The notes under the pieces: model-generated | Databases searched by the model: none | Seen by the model: the letters and a program-made list of their open reading frames with translations, nothing else | What the model was told of the DNA's origin: nothing | Translations under genes and position numbers: made by a program | Source of the DNA: Globomyces pollinis-pini | Taxonomy: Eukaryota > Chytridiomycota > Chytridiomycetes > Rhizophydiales > Globomycetaceae | Direction: 5' to 3' | Assembly: GCA_025399215.1 (NCBI GenBank) | Contig: MU621259.1 | Coordinates: forward strand, 1-37,789 | DNA length: 37,789 nt | Shown here: positions 31,700 through 37,789 of the stretch, one piece after another | How positions within the stretch are numbered: the first letter of the stretch is position 1 | How the letters are laid out: every line of letters starts with the position of its first letter

Positions 31700-34547
31700 A
31701 TGAAAGGCAACAATATTCCTGCCTTGCCAGCAAAGGTTTTATTGATTTACTAATGATTTAATAGGTTTGGATATCGCACTATTAACTATTCCAGGTAGTG
31801 ATTTCTTATGTTGACGTTGCTAACTTTATAGCATATTTCGACCCTTCCTCCTGATATTGTCGCAAGAGTGTTTTCTTACTTACCAATACCTTCGTTAATG
31901 GAAGTAGCTTGTGTTTCTCGAAGATTTAAAGTCATCTGTTATTCTGATGATGTTTACGAATGGAAATTGTCTGCTTTAGGCTTATCAGAAATAGATTCTA
32001 ATTTGGAAAAACAAACGGATCATTTGGCTTCCAGATTAAGACAATTACCAGGTGGGCAATTCTTACCAGCTAGTGGAAGGTATTTGAAGGTAGATCCACC
32101 AACTATTGCAACTCCAACCGCTATCACTCCTTCTTTACCGGACTCAAAAGCTTCACATTTAATTATTGGGGCTGGTGGTTTGAAGGCCGCATTGGCTAAT
32201 GCTAAAAAACCACCAGAACCACAGGTGAAAGATAAGGTTGTAAAACCACAGACAAAGAAGCAAAGACCAGCGCGAGAAGATTTTAAAAAAGCATATATTG
32301 AATTGTATCCATACTATGTAGATTTTGAAGAGAAATCAAAAGACTCTTTACTTTTTAAGGATTACACAGACTTAATTGAAATTGCTGCGTTATTAGCCAG
32401 ACTTGTTTTATTCAAAAAATGTAAATTTTTACAACGGGATACAACACAGATCAACTTTGGCTTGCAAAACACAATTGAATGGTTTGAATCGCTTTTGTTG
32501 GGACAGTTCGACGCAGCATATGACAAAAAGGATATTGAAGATATGAAGAAAAATGCAGACGCTGCGTTTGAATTGAATGGCGGATTGGGATGTGTAAATG
32601 TATTTATCTCAAAAAACCCAGGTAAGTTGATTCATGATTGGCAATACATAAAAACATTACCTATTCTAGTTCTTTATTAACTTTATTAGTGTTTTTTGAT
32701 CACACATTCAATCCTTCTTTGGTAGAATCAAAGCTGCCAGCAACAACAGGTCCCGCTTTAGGCTATGTATTAGCTGATGAATTTGCTAAATTCATGGATC
32801 ATACCTTATCCAACTGTAAAAATCAAGCTGAACTAGTCTCCAAAGTATTCGTACCAGATGTAGATGCAATGGTAACCCTTTTAAAACTAATCATAGACTA
32901 TCTTCATCAATAAGGTTTTGGAAGATAGTATATCAGAATATTTATCTGCGCTGCTGCAAGCTGCCAAAACTCGTGAAGGACTTGGAGTTTACTTACACAC
33001 CATTGCAACCTCAGTGTATTGTTGTTCACAATTTTCAGAATATATTGCGAAAAATCCGTTTCATGTGGATGTAGATATAGAATCAGTTAAAAAACAAATC
33101 AATGACATATTCCAGCCGTACATTAAAACATATTTAGATCAGGAAATGGAGCATCTGAAAAAGAAATTTAAACTTGAAGTGGAAAAATGGGATAATAGGG
33201 GAGTAAGTCGATTTATAGACTAATTCAAACTAGAAGACTAAAAGCAAGAAAGAAAATGATGAGAAAACAAGCAAAAGAAGCATTATGTCAGTTAGATCAC
33301 TAATGAGTGCGCCAGCAGCCCTTTCAAGTCTGGTAATGGGCGGTAAAAAGCAGCATAGTCAACCACTGTTAGGCGATTCTGATACGACTGATGAGCCAAA
33401 CTCACCAGATAAATATACAGATACTGCCACATACGCTTTATCTGATGATTCAATGACTTCTCTTGTTTCGTTGGAATTAGCAATTCATTTAATACACACC
33501 AACAAAGAAAGTCTTGGAAGAGCGTTAGTAATAGCAGCATCTACAGATATGACTAAACTGAGACCCAGTGTACATAAAATATACATTGCGCTTTTGAAAA
33601 CTATTGCAGACAAGCATCTCAAACCAGCTTTTGCGATGTACTTAGTCTTTATTGCTAATACTTTAGTGCAATAGATCGATTAAGCAAATCTGTACCTGCA
33701 GATTTTACCGAAGGCCATAAAATGATCAATATGGATTCTCTTCAATTTTTCGATTTGATCCATATGGGTGACATGATTCAACAAATGGTAGATGTGTATT
33801 ATACAGAAGATATTGTAAGATATTATTTAGTTGCTAATATGATAGAGAATGTGGATTGATGAAAATGATTTTTTGTCGGATTTGATGATTGAGAAAAAAT
33901 CATTTGAGCGTGTATTAGATGATTCGGTTGCAGCCGGAATGGATAAAGCTATTCAAGTTCTAGTGAATCAATGTGAATTTTTGCTTATTTCCACTCACGG
34001 ATTGAACGACTATAATCCTCCTGACTCTGGAGCTGTGATGGATTTCAGACCTACCAAAGCTTGTAAACAAGTCATACAGGTTCTGGATGCACATTCTAAG
34101 ATTTTGAAAGGATGCATCGAAGCTAACACAATGGAAGTTTTCTTGAGTGAAACATCTGTTCGGTTTTTCCAGTAATGAAGCTCCCAGCTAACTATTTTAA
34201 TAGTGTTATTATCAAAAATATTCGTCGATTGCAAGTAAGTCAAACTGGTGCAATGCAACTTATTTGGTAAATCTAAAGCCTCTTATTGTTTTAGTGATCT
34301 AAACATGTATTATGACTGGGCGTATTCATTGAGAGTTACATCCGCAACCAAAATGTTTCAAGCCCTAAAAGAGCTTGGAAAATTATTCTTGGCAGATGGT
34401 AGTGATGAATTACGGGCTCTTGTTCATGATTTACCACGTTTTAATGGCGCTTTAAGGATTGAAGAAATCTATGAACTATTACAGTCTCGTACTGATTATA
34501 AACAAATCCAAAAGCAAGTGGAAGCGAAGGAATGCTGTATTCAATAA
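31700..34547 (+). CDS. RCY1: Recyclin-1, F-box protein of endosomal recycling
   Basis: An F-box protein acting in recycling of plasma-membrane SNAREs from endosomes, with a Sec10-like body. Nine exons (31700-31735, 31832-32621, 32690-32871, 32915-33202, 33234-33637, 33667-33814, 33846-34171, 34204-34266, 34295-34547) encode 829 aa (yeast Rcy1 840). The F-box is at about 15-55 (LPPDIVARVFSYLPIPSLME). The Sec10-like region follows (FFDHTFNPSLVESKL, LEDSISEYLSALLQAAKTRE, YYTEDIRMWIDENDFLSDLM). The last four residues, CCIQ, form a CAAX prenylation box, as in yeast. Introns are 96, 68, 43, 31, 29, 31, 32 and 28 bp. The 12-codon first exon is inferred from the stop codon immediately before exon 2 and from splicing frame, so it is less certain. 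Confidence 0.9.
31736..31831 (+). other. Compound intron of RCY1: three tandem ultrashort GT...AG units
   Basis: The 96-nt RCY1 intron 1 divides into 31736-31764 (29 nt), 31765-31794 (30 nt) and 31795-31831 (37 nt), each GT...AG and directly abutting. Branch-like TACTAAT, ATTAAC and GCTAAC lie near the three 3' ends. The second unit has an in-frame TAA, so it cannot be retained as exon in the needed frame. The 3' border is fixed by the F-box; the 5' border depends on the inferred first exon. Confidence 0.6.
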
Positions 34548-34818
34548 ATAAGTTTTTCATTATATACACGTGAAATTATCATGAATTCGTCATTCCATTT
34601 TATCTCTCTCTAATCATCACATTTACAATCAAAAACTATGCAAAAATGAATAATATTGAAAGTTTCCGTTCAATATATGTATTGATATTTACTCAGTAGC
34701 ATAATTGGAAACTTTAGTGTTTAAAAAGAAAATGAAATGTTGCTGTATACGTCATTCACTTGGATTATCTCCCGATAAGTCTTTGTTATTTGTTACTAAA
34801 GCTTACCTTTTACATTAA
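34548..34818. other. Intergenic between RCY1 and the kinase
   Basis: A 271-base spacer between two plus-strand genes. It has an AATAAA overlapping the RCY1 stop (34544-34549), and otherwise AT-rich sequence without ORFs I can support. Confidence 0.5.
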
Positions 34819-36076
34819 ATGACAACTCCAACCAAATTTCCTAGATCATTTAATAACACGACACGTTTGTTCCATGATAGATCAATTCTAAAGAAAATTT
34901 ACCAAGTAGATGTATGAACTACAATGCAGTATTAATGATATAGTTTACAAATGAAAAGTTTAAAGCTGAAGAATTAGTCAATTCCTTTTGTTGCGTTGCT
35001 CAAGATGTATCCACTCCAGAACAGTACTACTTTGTCAAAGCTATTATACGACCTAAACGAATGAAGTCGGATGTATTCAAAAGTCTTGTTGAAAACGAAT
35101 ACAATTGTCTCAAGAAAATGGAACACTCAAATCGAGTGGTAAATGTCATTGATTTGACTAATGCTGGACCTACACAAGTATTGATTCTAGAATTTTTAGA
35201 TCATCCTTGGAAGAATTTACGTGAATATCTAAAGAAAACTGAGAAGGCAGGAGAAACAATTGGAGAACATATCAAATGGACGATTTTAAGAAACTGTTAT
35301 GATGCATTGATGGAAATGGCATCCGTTGGATTGTATCATCATGATATTAAAGGTAATAATATGCCAAGATTCACTCTTTAGATTCGAATATTATGGTCAA
35401 TACTGAGACGTTTGACATTAAATTGATTGATATGGGTTCATGTACTGCCTGTGCTGAAATCAAAACAACATTTGAAGGGAGTCCATATTATGCTTCACCT
35501 GAAGCTTTAAAAAGCGATCCACTTGGATACAATCTCTCCAAGGCAGAGAGTTACGCTTTTGGAATGCTTGCCTTCTCAATATTTTATGGTGGATATTTAC
35601 CATTTGCACCCTGTGAAGACAGGAATATCATTAATAGCATGATTAAGTTTGAAAACATACTGAACTCCAAGAGACCTTACTTTATTTCAGACTCTTCCAA
35701 AGACTTGATTTTAGGGTTAGTTGCTACAACCGAATCAGAGAGACCAACGCTGGAGGAGATTGGAACTTTGGACTGCTTCAAGCTGAATGCATCTACTGCA
35801 ACTCTTATTGATGATATTGATATCATCCGTGAAGAGAAACTAGCTCTGCCACTAGACACTGAATCGAAAGATACACATGCTCAAGAATCAGCAACACCAG
35901 AAAGCACTAGAGCAGAGTCACAATTAGATTCATTGGGACTACCGTTGACTAGTTTTATATGTCGAAGATTCCGTGCTATCCGACAGATTGGTTGGGTACG
36001 AAAATATATCATCACGCCAATTAGGCAAATGGTTAATCGTGTCCGCTGTTCCTGTATGGCACCTCCTAGGGAATAG
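34819..36076 (+). CDS. Divergent protein kinase, family not identified
   Basis: Exons 34819-34905, 34944-35352 and 35382-36076 with introns of 38 and 29 bp encode 396 aa. The ATP-binding lysine is probably K61 (YYFVKAI), but no glycine-rich loop precedes it. The catalytic loop reads HHDIKDSN, with HRD changed to HHD (D163) and N168 retained. DFG is DMG (182-184), and APE is SPE (EGSPYYASPEAL). The invariant regulatory region YAFGMLAFSIFYGGYLPF is present. The tail (about 290-396) is low-complexity and then Arg/Cys-rich (VNRVRCSCMAPPRE). Catalytic K, D, N and D are all present, so it may be active despite the missing loop. I cannot place the family. Confidence 0.82.
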
Positions 36077-36197
36077 TCCCACACTTATCTTACAACTGAC
36101 TTTTGTTGACCAGAAGTATTTAATAAACAATTTGATCTTTTTTATTTCTCTGACTTGTTTCGGGAAACGAAATATTTTACCAAATCAATTCAATACG

Positions 36198-37261
36198 ATG
36201 ATCAAATTGGTTGAAAAATTAACAAGCAGGGTCGTTCGATTGACTTCAGAGGCTAGTGGACCTTATTCGCAAGGTAAAGATAGTTTTCTGAAGAAAAGTA
36301 TCATATTCATACCTCGTTGGAAATGGTCCCGACAGATTTCTAGTGGATACCGGGACTGGTCATTCAAATTACCTCCAGCATTTGAAGAAATATCTTTTGG
36401 AAACAAATTCGAAAGTCTCCAAAGTGTTTCTTACTCACCGTCATCATAACCATTCCAGTGGATTTAATTTATCAGATTTCACAGTCTATGTTGGTCAGAA
36501 ACATCCATCATACCCCAAGCTCAATATATTGAAAGACAGATCAATATTCAAAACAGAAGATGGACAAACCAGTTTAACGGCTATTCATACTCCTGGGCAT
36601 TCAAAGGATCACTTCAGTTTTTGGTTACCTGAAGAAGACGTTTTATTTGCAGGAGACTCAATAATATCAAGACCAGACAGTCATTCATCAAGTCAAATGA
36701 TCTATGAAGATTTGGATGATTTTCGTGCTTCATTGAATAAAATGGATGCACTTTTCCCTAAATTATGCTTTGCTGGACATGGTGAAGTCAATTGGAATGT
36801 ACTTGGATTATTAGATGATATAAAATCTCGATTATTAGAAATGGATACAGCAATTCTGGATATTCTTTCCCATAATACATTAACCACAGACCAAATCATT
36901 ATAAATTTTTTTGAACTCTATAAAGTTCGAAACGAAACAGATCAGTTCATATTACAAGGTATAAAATAGATTGATGCTCACACAATAAGGTAGTTTACGG
37001 TTACATATGTTAAAATTGGAAAAAGACGGTCTGATACATCGTCGTGATGCTACCAAAGACAACGTTGGTTCAGCTGACAGAATGAAGAAAGGACCGGGAG
37101 GATTAACTATGGAACAGATATTTCAAGAGATTCAAAAGTCAAGAGTGGAAGATTATAAGCAAAACCCATCAAAAGAACCTCATCGAGACATTGCACTACA
37201 TCCTCTTCATTCTCATATCAACATTAGTAAAACTTTAAGTTGGTCAGTAAAGCAAAAGTAG
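36198..37261 (+). CDS. LACTB2-like metallo-beta-lactamase-fold protein
   Basis: Exons 36198-36273, 36299-36958 and 36990-37261 with introns of 25 and 31 bp encode 335 aa (human LACTB2, a mitochondrial endoribonuclease, 288). The N-terminus LTSRVVRLTSEASGPYSQ and VSYSYLVGNGPDRFLVDTG match LACTB2. Metal-site residues: H72, H74 and H77 in THRHHNHSSG, H126 (HTPGHSKDH), D145 (FAGDS) and H186 (FAGHGE). The usual Asp of the H-x-H-x-D-H motif is N76. The winged-helix C-terminus resembles LACTB2 (SLRLHMLKLEKDGLIHRRDA) and is extended by a basic tail. The ATG at 36198 is supported by the conserved N-terminus; I see no clear mitochondrial presequence. Activity is uncertain given N76. Confidence 0.85.
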
Positions 37262-37789
37262 ACAATAATAAAATGACATTTCTCGATCTAGGCAACAGTA
37301 GTATATCCAAAACAGAGAAAGTAAAGCTTCAATTGTTGCCATTCTTTAGGATAGCAATAGCAATGACAAAAACGATTGTAACGATCGTTATTACCCACAT
37401 GGACAGATGTAATCTGGACAGTCTTAAGAAGCTTAATTTTTCATAAAACAAAGTGCATGATCACCGGTAGATTGTATAATGCATTATAAACAACGTTTAT
37501 GCAACGATGTGGTTTCGTATGCTGAGTTTACCATGACTAAAAGGTTTTCGTTTTACTCCAAACCCTATAAACTTATTAAAGACCAACTTAAAGACATCAT
37601 TATCAGTGTCCTAGTCCCGACTCTTATAAATCACCCCTGGTCCAAAAGACAATAGCCCAGAGGCTTTGCAGGAGGTAGATGAAATATGAAACGAAGAGGT
37701 GTTTTGTAATGCTGTGTGGATTGGGGGATACAACAGTCAGAAAGCCAACTCATAGCAAACACTATAAAGGCAAACATACACTGAAATGA
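37262..37789. other. No gene seen; 3' end of window
   Basis: After the LACTB2-like stop, 528 bases remain. They hold a perfect 12-bp palindrome TAACGATCGTTA (37379-37390) and a TATAAA at 37566, but no ORF I would call a gene and no tRNA-like fold. A gene reading leftwards or rightwards beyond the window edge is possible. Confidence 0.45.

Noticed and set aside
73..37261. A non-standard genetic code with reassigned stop codons
   Set aside because: TAA, TAG and TGA each end complete genes (for example NOL6, Chs5 and ARL3), and the internal stops lie within short introns.
37379..37390. The 12-bp palindrome TAACGATCGTTA as a regulator site or terminator
   Set aside because: It is a single copy with no gene start nearby to support a role.
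1..37789. CRISPR arrays, tRNA or rRNA genes, insertion sequences
   Set aside because: None was seen on either strand by eye; no clear tRNA B-box in a foldable context.

Overview
The window is nuclear DNA of a fungus, AT-rich and gene-dense, with about 20 intact protein genes on both strands. Fungal identity rests on the exomer scaffold Chs5, the F-box protein recyclin-1 and three Zn(II)2Cys6 transcription factors with fungal middle domains. An early-diverging, possibly zoosporic lineage is suggested by a genuine ARL3 GTPase, normally tied to flagella and absent from the yeasts I know, together with queuosine salvage (QTRT2), reeler-domain secreted proteins and long ankyrin arrays. I cannot name the genus. 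TAA, TAG and TGA all end genes, so the code looks standard.

The dominant feature is the introns. Rebuilding the genes by hand gives 60 introns, and 54 of them are only 23-38 bp. This is why almost every gene looks broken into short open frames with in-frame stops. Two longer introns, in MPDU1 (86 bp) and RCY1 (96 bp), divide exactly into three back-to-back GT...AG units of normal ultrashort size, with zero-length exons between them. This compound, possibly recursively spliced architecture is the most unusual thing in the window.

Layout. 73-5044 (-): a ZIP9-type zinc transporter and the ribosome-biogenesis factor NOL6/Utp22. 5344-6150 (+): Chs5. 6151-7283: no intact gene, but a decayed minus-strand relic. 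7284-9738 (+): a protein of about 19 ankyrin repeats. 9826-12342 (-): three tandem reeler-domain secreted proteins, the last predicted to be GPI-anchored. 12775-21359 (-): a tandem array of four Zn-cluster-type regulators, one without its DNA-binding domain. 21592-22264 (-): ARL3. 22406-23261 (+): a Qc-SNARE like syntaxin 8. 23494-24957 (+): QTRT2. 25012-27289 (-): DEAD-box helicase DRS1/DDX27. 27367-27853 (-): a small zinc-module protein. 28001-30636 (-): two secreted PLL-like beta-propeller proteins. 30791-31657 (-): MPDU1. 31700-34547 (+): recyclin-1. 34819-36076 (+): a divergent protein kinase. 36198-37261 (+): an LACTB2-like metallo-beta-lactamase. 37262-37789: no gene seen.

The housekeeping genes fall into trafficking (Chs5, SNARE, ARL3, recyclin-1), ribosome assembly (NOL6, DRS1), glycosylation (MPDU1) and tRNA modification (QTRT2). 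Between them lie tandemly duplicated accessory families (reeler, Zn-cluster, PLL propeller), as expected for surface, secreted and regulatory genes that evolve quickly. Gene spacing is tight: MPDU1 and RCY1 have start codons 42 bp apart.
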